NCBI GenBank assembly: GCA_016213125.1
Contig: JACRBR010000008.1
Location: 1-12,300 of the forward strand
Length of the DNA: 12,300 bases
Reading direction: 5' to 3'
DNA from: Chloroflexota bacterium
GTDB taxonomy: Bacteria; Chloroflexota; Dehalococcoidia; DSTF01; JACRBR01
Positions within the stretch are counted from its first letter, which is position 1. The number at the start of each line of letters is the position of its first letter. Below are positions 7,264-12,300 of the stretch, piece after piece. The position numbers and the translations under genes were made by a program. The notes below the pieces were generated by a model. It was not told the DNA's origin, searched no databases, and saw only the letters and a list, made by a program, of their open reading frames with translations.

Positions 7264-8094
7264 GTGAACGCGGAGCAGCTGTGCAACCTCGGTTTCCAGC
7301 TGGAGGGCCGTGCACCCGGCGGCGAGTCAGGCGGCGCGTGGTTCGCCATCTCTGCCGGCGGTGAGCGCGTCGTGCTGAAGTGGTCCGCCGACGAGAGCAT
7401 GGCCGGCCGCTATGCGGTGCTCGTGCCCGCGCTCGACGTGCTACGATCGCGTGGCGTGCCCGTGCCCGAGTACCGTTTCGTGCGCGCCGTCGACGGGTGG
7501 ACGCTCTCCGCACAGCAGGTGCTGCCGGGACGATCGGTCCCGACCTGGCCGCCGCGGCTCGTCGACCGGATGATCGAGTGCGTGGGCGCCGCAGCCGGCA
7601 TCGCCGGTCCACCGCCGTCACAGTCGCTGCAGGGGTGGGGTGAGTTCGTGATCCACACGCTCAGGGTCGGCGAGGAAGGCTGGGCGCCGCATGACCCGCT
7701 CCGGGCGCACTCCGATCGCGCCCGGCGCATCATCGACATCGTCGAGTCGGTCGGCGCCGAGGCCGAGCCGTCATGGTTCCCGACGAGCGGGCTTGTCCAC
7801 TTCGACCTGCACACGGACAACGTGCTCGCCCTCGATGACGGCACGCTCACCGGCATCATCGACTGGGAGGGAGCGTGCGCGGGCGATCACCGCTACGACC
7901 TGGTGGCGTTCGCGTTCGACCTCGACGGTCACGGCCAGCAGATCTGGGATCGGGTCCAGGCGCTCGTCGAGCCGCGCGTGCTGCGGGCGTACGTCGCGCA
8001 CATGGCGCTCCGTCGCACGGACTGGGCGATCCGCCACCGCCCCGAGGACGTCCCCCGCCAGCTATCCCGCGCCGAGCGCACACTCCGTCTGTGA
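7264..8094 (+). CDS. Aminoglycoside phosphotransferase (APH)-fold kinase
   Basis: The 276-residue product has the APH/choline-kinase fold signatures. K39 in RVVLKWS is the ATP-binding lysine. H179-F-D181-L-H-T-D-N186 is the catalytic HxDxxxxN loop with D181 as base, and D200-W-E202 in GIIDWEGA is the metal-binding DxE. The length suits the family. Members phosphorylate aminoglycosides, macrolides, homoserine, choline or other small molecules, and nothing visible fixes the substrate, so resistance should not be assumed. GTG at 7264 is chosen because GGAG lies 7 nt upstream; an in-frame TTG at 7258 would overlap that spacing. It stands alone on the plus strand and abuts the left boundary of the tRNA-associated island, so it is the host gene nearest the distal repeat. 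Confidence 0.88.
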   Translation: MNAEQLCNLGFQLEGRAPGGESGGAWFAISAGGERVVLKWSADESMAGRYAVLVPALDVLRSRGVPVPEYRFVRAVDGWTLSAQQVLPGRSVPTWPPRLVDRMIECVGAAAGIAGPPPSQSLQGWGEFVIHTLRVGEEGWAPHDPLRAHSDRARRIIDIVESVGAEAEPSWFPTSGLVHFDLHTDNVLALDDGTLTGIIDWEGACAGDHRYDLVAFAFDLDGHGQQIWDRVQALVEPRVLRAYVAHMALRRTDWAIRHRPEDVPRQLSRAERTLRL

Positions 8095-8148
8095 GTTCGG
8101 AGCGACAAACGGCGGCACCGATGGCACGGGGGTGTGCGAAGGCCAAAG

Positions 8149-8191
8149 AGTGGCACGGGTGGAGGGACTCGAACCCCCGACCGGCGGTTTT
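8149..8191 (-). repeat. Distal attachment-site copy: 3' half of tRNA-Trp
   Basis: These 43 nt are identical to 9652-9694, the part of the tRNA-Trp gene from the anticodon loop through the encoded CCA plus 2 nt. The match ends in a T-run that is 6 nt long here and 4 nt in the intact gene. Upstream of that the sequence is unrelated, so there is no acceptor 5' strand or D-arm and no functional tRNA. Same orientation and perfect identity fit the remnant attachment site left when a tyrosine-recombinase element integrates into a tRNA gene. Confidence 0.85.
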
Positions 8192-8335
8192 TTGGACACA
8201 CGTCACGTACTGGCAACGGCGGCATCCACCGCTTGAAATCAGCTTCGCTAGATTCAAAGCCGCTCGCTAACTGCTAATCTATCAGGCACACACCGCGCCT
8301 CCTGGATTGGGGCGCGTTTGCAGTTTGGCTTGCAG

Positions 8336-9517
8336 ATGGCACGCGCAACTCGAACGGTCAACCCGCTCCACTTCGAGGATCTCGAACCGCACCGCTTTGA
8401 AGACTTGGTGCGCCAACTCGCGCACGGGTTTCGGCCCTGGCTTCGGTTGGAAGCTACCGGCCGCCTCGGACAAGACCAAGGCGTGGACATTGCGGCAGAG
8501 GAACTGGTCACCGGAGAGCCGCAACCGCCGGAGGATGAGGCGGATGAGGATTTCACGCCCGTACCGCAGACGCGCGCGTGGCGCTTTCAGTGCAAGCGGT
8601 ATAAGCGGTTGGGGGCCAAGGACGTTCGCCTTTACGCAGACGAAGCTGTCAAGGATCTGCAAGAACCACCGTACGGTCTTGTACTTGCAGCCGCGTGTGA
8701 TGTGACCGGCGCAACGCTAGAAGCGTTTCACAGCGAGGTACGACAACTCGGCGTTGTTGAAGGTCACCTCTGGACCAAGGCTCATCTAGAAGACCTGCTC
8801 TTCCGTCCCGACAACGATCACTTGTTGTTTGCCTATTTCGGAATATCACTAACCGCTAAGCGAAGAAGTCGGCTTCAGACGGTGCGATCCGCTCTGACCA
8901 TCAAGCGCAAGCTGATGCGGACTTTGCAGATCAGTGATGTGACCTCGATGACTTGGGTATCGGTACTGGTGAGAGACTTGGCGGATGAGTCATACCCAGG
9001 AGGGGGGCTGGCGAGGAGGGCCGCTGGCCTTGTCGTGCAGCCGTGGGAAGAGGTGAAGGCCGTAACGCTGGAAAGCGAAGGCCTCATCGTTTCCCGCAAC
9101 TCCGTCGAATGCTGGGTAGAACCAGACGGTTCTTGGGACATGATCGATGGATCTGAAACACCTTGGCGTGATCTACCACGGGCCGATCGGGATTGGCGCT
9201 GCTCGCGATTGAGTTTCAGCCAAACTCCTGCATCGGGCGATCTCTGGCTCATCCCTTGGGAGAACATCTTGGAGGTCGATGCGCTTGGAGACAGATATTT
9301 CGAGATGCCGCACATCTATTGCCTTTACGGCGCAAACCGCGGCCCCTACTTGGGAAGGTCCGTGATACCGGTGTCTCTCAGTTGGGATCTTCAAGGACCA
9401 GTCTTACTATCACCAGACGACCGCAAACCGCTTTTCGACAGTCTGACTGAGGATTCCCCAATTCACCCCGAAAAGGATCGCGCAACCATGGTCGAAGACT
9501 CCCCAGAACTCGCGTAG
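8336..9517 (+). CDS. Mrr-like PD-(D/E)XK restriction endonuclease-domain protein
   Basis: The product is 393 residues from ATG 8336; an in-frame TTG at 8318 would add six, and neither has a clear Shine-Dalgarno. Residues about 15-165 resemble the Mrr_cat fold: LEPHRFEDLVRQL opening helix with E22, then QDQGVDI with D51, and FQCKRYK with Q85-x-K87, the D...QxK form of the nuclease active site. A later segment YGLVLAAACDVT fits the core strand. An acidic insertion (about 61-72) separates the two catalytic strands. Residues about 176-205 are a basic helical segment, and the remaining 190 or so residues, rich in Trp and Glu, match nothing I recognise. Mrr relatives are usually modification-dependent DNases of type IV restriction. 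Lying alone in a tRNA-bounded island with lower GC, it is probably an acquired single-gene defence. No methylase or helicase accompanies it. Confidence 0.72.
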   Translation: MARATRTVNPLHFEDLEPHRFEDLVRQLAHGFRPWLRLEATGRLGQDQGVDIAAEELVTGEPQPPEDEADEDFTPVPQTRAWRFQCKRYKRLGAKDVRLYADEAVKDLQEPPYGLVLAAACDVTGATLEAFHSEVRQLGVVEGHLWTKAHLEDLLFRPDNDHLLFAYFGISLTAKRRSRLQTVRSALTIKRKLMRTLQISDVTSMTWVSVLVRDLADESYPGGGLARRAAGLVVQPWEEVKAVTLESEGLIVSRNSVECWVEPDGSWDMIDGSETPWRDLPRADRDWRCSRLSFSQTPASGDLWLIPWENILEVDALGDRYFEMPHIYCLYGANRGPYLGRSVIPVSLSWDLQGPVLLSPDDRKPLFDSLTEDSPIHPEKDRATMVEDSPELA

Positions 9518-9592
9518 CAGTCCCGCGCCTTGTCGGTGTCGCCGACCTTCACCCTTAGCCGCTTCGAACCTCGCGTTTGCAATCCGTTAGCA

Positions 9593-9624
9593 AGGACCCC
9601 GCCCGGGCGCTCCGGCGGGGTCTT
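9593..9624. terminator. GC-rich terminator-like hairpin between nuclease gene and tRNA
   Basis: GACCCCGCC (9595-9603) and GGCGGGGTC (9614-9622) pair perfectly over 9 bp, with two further weak pairs outside and a 10-nt loop. It lies 78 nt after the nuclease stop and 30 nt beyond the 3' end of the tRNA on the other strand. It could therefore stop transcription from both sides. Only two T residues follow on either strand, so it is not a textbook intrinsic terminator. Confidence 0.6.
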
Positions 9625-9651
9625 CACTTGAGCCTGTCTTGAATCTGAAAC

Positions 9652-9694
9652 AGTGGCACGGGTGGAGGGACTCGAACCCCCGACCGGCGGTTTT
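9652..9694 (-). repeat. Attachment-site copy within intact tRNA-Trp
   Basis: This is the second copy of the 43-nt direct repeat, spanning 2 nt beyond the tRNA 3' end through CCA, T-arm and anticodon 3' stem into the anticodon loop. Identity with 8149-8191 is complete over the 43 nt and stops at the anticodon-loop T/A run. That is a usual crossover zone for tyrosine integrases that use tRNA genes. Confidence 0.85.
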
Positions 9695-9729
9695 GGAGAC
9701 CGCTGCTCTCCCAGCTGAGCTACACCCGT
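9654..9729 (-). tRNA. trnW: tRNA-Trp (anticodon CCA), CCA-tail encoded
   Basis: The minus strand folds as a full cloverleaf. The acceptor is ACGGGTG/CACCCGT, the D-stem GCTC/GAGC with loop AGCTGGGA, and the anticodon stem GCGGT/ACCGC with loop CTCCAAA, placing CCA at 34-36. The variable region is CGGTC, and the T-arm is GGGGG-TTCGAGT-CCCTC with one G-U pair. Discriminator G73 is usual for bacterial tRNA-Trp, and CCA is encoded (9654-9656). The body without CCA is 73 nt. It remains intact although its 3' half serves as the attachment site of the adjacent island. Confidence 0.97.
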
Positions 9730-9771
9730 GCGTAGCTTGATTCTACAGAATCGGCCGAGGTCGCAGGAAGG

Positions 9772-10515
9772 CTAGCGGTGCGCTGCGGTGTAGCTCTCGA
9801 CGGTGCGGCGCACGAGGTCGGGGAAGTTGCTGCAGATGCTGTCCACGCCGGCCTCGCACATCGCGGACATGTCCTTCTCGTCGTCGACGGTCCACGTCAT
9901 GAACGTCAAAGAGCGGAGCTGGCCCTGCCGCACCGTCTCGGGCGAGGCGAAGGCGTAGTAGACGCTGACGCCCTGCGCGTTGAGTGAGAGCGCAAAGCCG
10001 AAGAAGTCGTCCCAGTCGAGGATGCGGCGCCCGTCGGTCAGCAGCGCGGCCGCCATGCGGGGCTCGGCCTCGCGCATGGCTTTCACCACCTGCGGCCAGA
10101 ACGAGTGCACCTCGCAGTTCGCGATGGCGCCGGCATCGCGCACGACACGGGCCACCACCTCCTCGATGCCGGTCTGCTTGATCTCGATCTGCTGCAGGGC
10201 TTTGCCGTTCGTAAGCTCCAGCACCTCGGCGAGGGTCGGAATGCGGGCGCCTTCGAACTTCGGCGAGAACTGCCGCGCCCCGGCGTCGAGCGCGCGCACG
10301 ACACTGAGCGGCATCTCGTGCACGTTGCCGCTGCCATCCGTCGTCCGGTCGACGGTCTCATCGTGAATGAGCACGGGCACGCCGTCCGAGGTGCAGTGGA
10401 CGTCGATCTCGATCGCGTCGGCGCCGATACGCAACGCGGCCTCGATGCCGGCGAGCGTGTTCTCAGGTGCATGACCCTTGCAGGCGGCGTGCGAGGTGAC
10501 GAGCGGGCGTCGCAT
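9772..10515 (-). CDS. Glycerophosphodiester phosphodiesterase family protein (variant HRG motif)
   Basis: The 247-residue product is a single GDPD TIM barrel of normal length, without signal peptide, so probably cytoplasmic. Known members hydrolyse glycerophosphodiesters to sn-glycerol 3-phosphate and an alcohol. Visible elements are GHAPENTLAG, the metal ligands E36 and D38 in AIEIDVHCTSDGVPVLIHD, general acid/base H51, E111 with K113 in IEIK, and near the end TWTVDDEKDMSAMCEAGVDSICSNFPD, here abbreviated to its ends TWTV and SNFPD. The first motif, usually H-R-G, reads H9-A10-A11. The catalytic His is kept but the phosphate-contacting Arg is lost. Metal and acid/base residues otherwise look intact, so an altered substrate is more likely than death of the enzyme. 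ATG at 10515 has no Shine-Dalgarno. The gene is 42 nt beyond the 5' end of tRNA-Trp, on the same strand. Confidence 0.9.
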   Translation of the reverse strand: MRRPLVTSHAACKGHAPENTLAGIEAALRIGADAIEIDVHCTSDGVPVLIHDETVDRTTDGSGNVHEMPLSVVRALDAGARQFSPKFEGARIPTLAEVLELTNGKALQQIEIKQTGIEEVVARVVRDAGAIANCEVHSFWPQVVKAMREAEPRMAAALLTDGRRILDWDDFFGFALSLNAQGVSVYYAFASPETVRQGQLRSLTFMTWTVDDEKDMSAMCEAGVDSICSNFPDLVRRTVESYTAAHR

Positions 10516-10798
10516 GCGGGCATTGTGCCGGATGCGCGCCCTACGCGCCCCAACAAACGGCTAACGGCAAAGAGCAAACGCGGAGAGAGAACCGCGGGAA
10601 GGACGAAGGCCCCGCGCATTGCGAGGCCCACGCCACACAGGCAGAGGAAGGAGGTAGCCGGATGACCGCCCCTGCACGACGGTCCGCCGCTACCAACAAC
10701 GTCGGCCCAATCCTCCGATTCTGTGGGTTATCTGGGGGGAGCGGGCGTGATTTTACACTTTCGAGAGCTCGTAGATTCCGGGCGGCGGACAACCGGTC
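10516..10798. other. Intergenic stretch with heptamer array and an unassigned short ORF
   Basis: This 283-nt gap separates the GDPD gene from the SnoaL-like gene. It holds the heptamer run at 10553-10580. It also has a strong ribosome-binding-like sequence (AGGAAGGAGGT, 10646-10656) before ATG 10662. The frame from that ATG would encode 59 residues and end at 10841 inside the SnoaL-like gene on the other strand. The peptide is Arg/Ser-rich and matches nothing known to me, so I do not call it a gene. Confidence 0.3.
10553..10580 (+). repeat. Short heptamer array (four units)
   Basis: Four consecutive 7-nt units, ACAAACG, GCTAACG, GCAAAGA and GCAAACG, run without gaps. They share the form xCWAACG. 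The same form occurs on the opposite strand at 11237-11264, so the two arrays lie as inverted copies either side of the SnoaL-like gene. Confidence 0.45.
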
Positions 10799-11221
10799 TC
10801 ACGTGATGCCCAGCTGGCGCCGGAAGGTCAGCGTGTCGTAGTAGGCGGTCTCGCGTTTGATTCGTCCGGAGGCGGGATCGAACTGGAAGTGAGCCGCGAT
10901 GGGAAGCTCCAGCTTCCGCCCTGTGGCAGCGATGCCCCGGTAGGGCCCGTCATGCGTGCCGGTCAGCGTCAACTCGATGACGCACGCGTCGTCGCCGAAG
11001 GTCCAGCGGCCGATGCGGCGGACCAGCCCGGGGAAGCCGTCCCAGAGGTTGCGGTAGTTGTCGATGATAGCGTCGCTGTCGGTGTACGTCCGGCCCGCGG
11101 GGACGTCGACGAACTCGGCTCCATGCTCGACATAGGTGGCCAGCACGCGGTCGCGATCGCACGCGTTCTCGGCGTCGACATGCTCCTGGAGGACGCGGCG
11201 CATGGTTTCGCGGTCGAGCAT
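10799..11221 (-). CDS. NTF2/SnoaL-like fold protein
   Basis: The 140-residue product has the size and layout of SnoaL-like members of the NTF2 superfamily. An N-terminal helix (about 4-28) is followed by a segment with LATYVEHGAEFVDVPAGRTY, a helix around residues 48-60 with DAIIDNYRNLWDGFP, and then alternating beta strands ending in KRETAYYDTLTFRRQLG. The aligned pattern of YRxLWDGFPG and a late YYDxxTFxxQLG is common in polyketide-cyclase-like and ester-cyclase-like relatives, which bind small hydrophobic ligands or isomerise them. No specific catalytic set can be assigned. It has no signal peptide and should be cytoplasmic. ATG at 11221 has no Shine-Dalgarno; a second in-frame ATG six codons later is no better. 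The gene stands alone between two heptamer-bearing gaps. Confidence 0.78.
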   Translation of the reverse strand: MLDRETMRRVLQEHVDAENACDRDRVLATYVEHGAEFVDVPAGRTYTDSDAIIDNYRNLWDGFPGLVRRIGRWTFGDDACVIELTLTGTHDGPYRGIAATGRKLELPIAAHFQFDPASGRIKRETAYYDTLTFRRQLGIT

Positions 11222-11236
11222 GCAGGGAGGATAGCA

Positions 11237-11264
11237 GGCTAGTCGTTATTCGTTAGTCGCTCGC
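11237..11264 (-). repeat. Short heptamer array (four units), inverted relative to the first
   Basis: On the minus strand the units read GCGAGCG, ACTAACG, AATAACG and ACTAGCC, in phase and without gaps. The inner two are close to the GCTAACG unit at 10560-10566. The array lies 15 nt upstream of the SnoaL-like start. Confidence 0.45.
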
Positions 11265-11271
11265 GTAGTGA

Positions 11272-11305
11272 AGGGAGGGGATCGCCGCTCACAATTCCCC
11301 TCCCT
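11272..11305 (-). terminator. Inverted repeat downstream of the RIO-type kinase gene
   Basis: AGGGAGGGGA (11272-11281) and TCCCCTCCCT (11296-11305) are perfect 10-bp inverted arms with a 14-nt spacer. They lie 54 nt past the kinase stop. There is no T-run, so it may be a weak or factor-assisted terminator that insulates the kinase from the SnoaL-like gene. Confidence 0.4.
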
Positions 11306-11358
11306 CCATGGTTTCGCGCGAACTGCAAGGCTGCGGTACGTGCGGCGCCGGCGCGCGA

Positions 11359-12105
11359 TCATAGCTCCGAGCGCAGGTAGCGGGCCCACATGCCACGGGA
11401 GAGGCGCCAGGCATCGGCGCGAACCCCGAAGCGGGCGAAGTGACGGCAGAGCTGGTCGACATCGCGGTCGAGCAGGTCGAGAGCGTTGGGGTTGAAGCGA
11501 GCATCGACGGCCTGCGGCAGATCGATGATGCGGACGTCGCCGTCGTGATAGAGCACGTTGTAGGCCGAAAGGTCGCCGTGCACGCGGTCGCAGGCGAGCA
11601 TGCGCTCGACGTTGCGCATCAGCGTCTCGAACAGCGCCGTCGCCTCGTCCGGAGTGAGCGGCACGTTGGTCAGCGGCGCGCCAGGCTCATCTTCGTCGCC
11701 AACGTACTCCATCAGGATGATGCGGTCGGAGCTGGCGAGCGGCCGTGGCACGCAGACCCCGGCATCGTAGAGGAGGCGCAGCGTCTCGTACTCGTCGGCG
11801 ACCCACTTGGCGAACGCGGTCTCCTGCCCGAACCGGCTGCGGTTCTCGATCGCGCGCGTTTCCCGTCGCTGGCGCTGCCGGAGGCGCCCGGCGTTGTAGG
11901 CGGCGGCGTTCGCGAACTGGCGGACGCTGCGAGCGCGGTACACCTTCGCAGCCACAAGGCCGCCGCCGAGGCGCTTTCCGGCGCGGGCGCAGTACACGGT
12001 GGCCTCCTTGCCGCTCTTCACAACGCCGAGGATCTCCTCGAGCATCGTTGAGCCGACGAACTCATCGAGGTCGGCTATCTCTTCGTTGACACGGTTGAGT
12101 CCCAC
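11359..12105 (-). CDS. RIO1-type atypical serine protein kinase
   Basis: The 248-residue product has the RIO kinase core. The glycine-poor nucleotide loop reads VKSGKEATVYCA (about 29-40), the ATP lysine is K54 in VAAKVYR, the catalytic loop is VHGD178-LSAYN183, and the metal Asp is D195 in RIIDLPQAV. The spacing and the HGDLSxYN form are specific to RIO rather than to ordinary Hanks kinases. Archaeal and eukaryotic RIO1 act in small-subunit ribosome maturation; the role of bacterial members is poorly defined. GTG at 12105 is preferred because CAGGAG lies 6 nt upstream. A TTG at 12141, in frame, would add 12 residues but lacks a good site. A 31-codon ORF overlaps this start in another frame. 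A 10-bp inverted repeat follows the stop. Confidence 0.92.
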   Translation of the reverse strand: MGLNRVNEEIADLDEFVGSTMLEEILGVVKSGKEATVYCARAGKRLGGGLVAAKVYRARSVRQFANAAAYNAGRLRQRQRRETRAIENRSRFGQETAFAKWVADEYETLRLLYDAGVCVPRPLASSDRIILMEYVGDEDEPGAPLTNVPLTPDEATALFETLMRNVERMLACDRVHGDLSAYNVLYHDGDVRIIDLPQAVDARFNPNALDLLDRDVDQLCRHFARFGVRADAWRLSRGMWARYLRSEL

Positions 12106-12170
12106 GTAGATCTCCTGAGTAGCAGAGGGATGATCGGGCAAGATCGCCTGTCGGCGTTGACCTTGTGCAT
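12075..12170 (-). CDS. 31-residue upstream ORF overlapping the RIO kinase start
   Basis: ATG at 12170 is preceded by a perfect AGGAGGT (12184-12178) with 7-nt spacing, the strongest ribosome-binding site near this locus. The frame encodes a basic 31-residue peptide beginning MHKVNADRRSC and ends at TAG 12075. It overlaps the first 31 nt of the kinase gene in a different frame. The kinase Shine-Dalgarno lies within it, so ribosomes finishing this ORF would pass over the kinase start. A leader peptide or coupling device is likelier than a functional protein. An alternative is a sequencing or real frameshift joining it to the kinase. Confidence 0.4.
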   Translation of the reverse strand: MHKVNADRRSCPIIPLLLRRSTWDSTVSTKR

Positions 12171-12273
12171 GACACGCACCTCCTGGTTCTTCGGCGCACG
12201 ACTGCGCGAGCCTGTGAGATAGCTAAGAAATGTTGTTTGGGGGATGACCGGAGCCGGCATGCACACAGAACGA

Positions 12274-12288
12274 CCGCCCCGTGGGCGG
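12274..12288 (-). terminator. Terminator-like hairpin at the right edge
   Basis: CCGCCC and GGGCGG form a 6-bp stem with a 3-nt loop. Outer sequences CACAG (12263-12267) and CTGTG (12290-12294) can extend the pairing after an interior bulge. On the minus strand it is followed by TCGTTCT, moderately T-rich. It could terminate a gene lying beyond the right edge, upstream of the RIO kinase transcript. Confidence 0.35.
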
Positions 12289-12300
12289 CCTGTGCGTGAC

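Larger units (their letters stand above)
8149..9694. mobile_element. Minimal tRNA-Trp-integrated island with one nuclease gene
   Basis: The interval is bounded by the perfect 43-nt direct repeat of the tRNA-Trp 3' half. It contains one long gene (8336-9517) and short flanks of about 145 and 135 nt. Composition differs from the neighbours: by my count a 60-nt piece at 8641-8700 has 33 G/C, against 42 in 7861-7920. No integrase, excisionase or replication gene is present. The arrangement is that of a genomic island in a tRNA gene, with the intact tRNA kept at one end. It is either a non-autonomous element moved by an integrase supplied in trans, or the residue of a larger island after deletion. 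The direct repeat is observed; mobility is inferred. Confidence 0.7.

Noticed and set aside
6380..7621. Long minus-strand frame of about 413 codons
   Set aside because: It lies antisense to the PBP tail, receiver and kinase genes. The product is Arg/Ala-rich without motifs, as expected of a high-GC shadow frame.
7264..8094. Specific antibiotic-resistance assignment for the APH-fold kinase
   Set aside because: The catalytic motifs are shared by many small-molecule kinases, and nothing in the sequence indicates an aminoglycoside substrate.
8149..8225. A second tRNA-Trp or tRNA pseudogene on the minus strand
   Set aside because: Only the 3' half (anticodon loop to CCA) is present. There is no D-arm or 5' acceptor strand. 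The flanking arrangement makes an attachment-site repeat the better reading.
7875..8270. Plus-strand frame encoding a WRDSNPRP-containing peptide
   Set aside because: That peptide is what tRNA 3'-half sequence gives when read as protein, a frequent annotation artefact. The rest is a shadow of the kinase gene.
8192..9651. Integrase or excisionase remnant within the island
   Set aside because: I looked in all frames of the two short flanks for tyrosine-recombinase motifs and found none. The only long frame is the nuclease-like gene.
10553..10580. CRISPR-like repeat
   Set aside because: The units are 7 nt, contiguous and degenerate, with no spacers and no cas genes nearby.
10083..10665. Large frames on both strands across the GDPD gene
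   Set aside because: The GDPD frame carries the family motifs; the others are Arg- or Ser-rich shadows.

Overview
The window is high-GC bacterial DNA with dense, short-spaced genes. The envelope genes suggest a monoderm (Gram-positive-type) cell: a protein with an LPXTG-type C-terminus, candidate lipoproteins, a class A penicillin-binding protein and a D,D-carboxypeptidase. A RIO-type kinase, Thr/Pro/Ala/Gly-rich surface stalks and GTG/TTG starts would fit Chloroflexota (Dehalococcoidia/Thermomicrobia-like) or an actinobacterial relative. That placement is an inference from gene content, not a phylogeny.

Left part (1-3234): a small LPXTG surface protein (minus) diverges from a D-Ala-D-Ala carboxypeptidase of family S11 (plus). 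The carboxypeptidase converges, with a 13-nt gap, on a secreted six-bladed beta-propeller of the PQQ glucose/sorbosone dehydrogenase family (minus), in which the expected catalytic His reads as Asn.

Centre-left (3235-7060): a structured intergenic region carries a hairpin, a 15-codon upstream ORF with a perfect AGGAGG, and then an apparent operon. The operon holds a two-TM double-zinc-ribbon protein, a class A PBP (glycosyltransferase plus transpeptidase) and a stand-alone response-regulator receiver. This is a cell-wall synthesis unit with an attached signalling protein. An aminoglycoside-phosphotransferase-fold kinase follows (7264-8094).

Centre-right (8149-9729): the most interesting part. 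A complete tRNA-Trp(CCA) gene (minus) has its 3' half, from the anticodon loop to CCA, repeated perfectly for 43 nt about 1.5 kb away. The repeats bracket one less GC-rich gene, a lone Mrr-like PD-(D/E)XK nuclease protein with a large unrecognised C-terminal region. No integrase lies between the repeats. This reads as a minimal, single-gene, probably defensive integrative element or the scar of a larger island.

Right part (9772-12300): glycerophosphodiester phosphodiesterase (minus, with HRG changed to HAA), an NTF2/SnoaL-like protein (minus) and a RIO1-type atypical kinase (minus). The kinase start is overlapped by a 31-codon upstream ORF with a perfect Shine-Dalgarno. Short heptamer arrays (consensus near GCTAACG) occur in the gaps on either side of the SnoaL-like gene, and related motifs occur near both ends of the tRNA island. 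No CRISPR, rRNA or transposase was seen.
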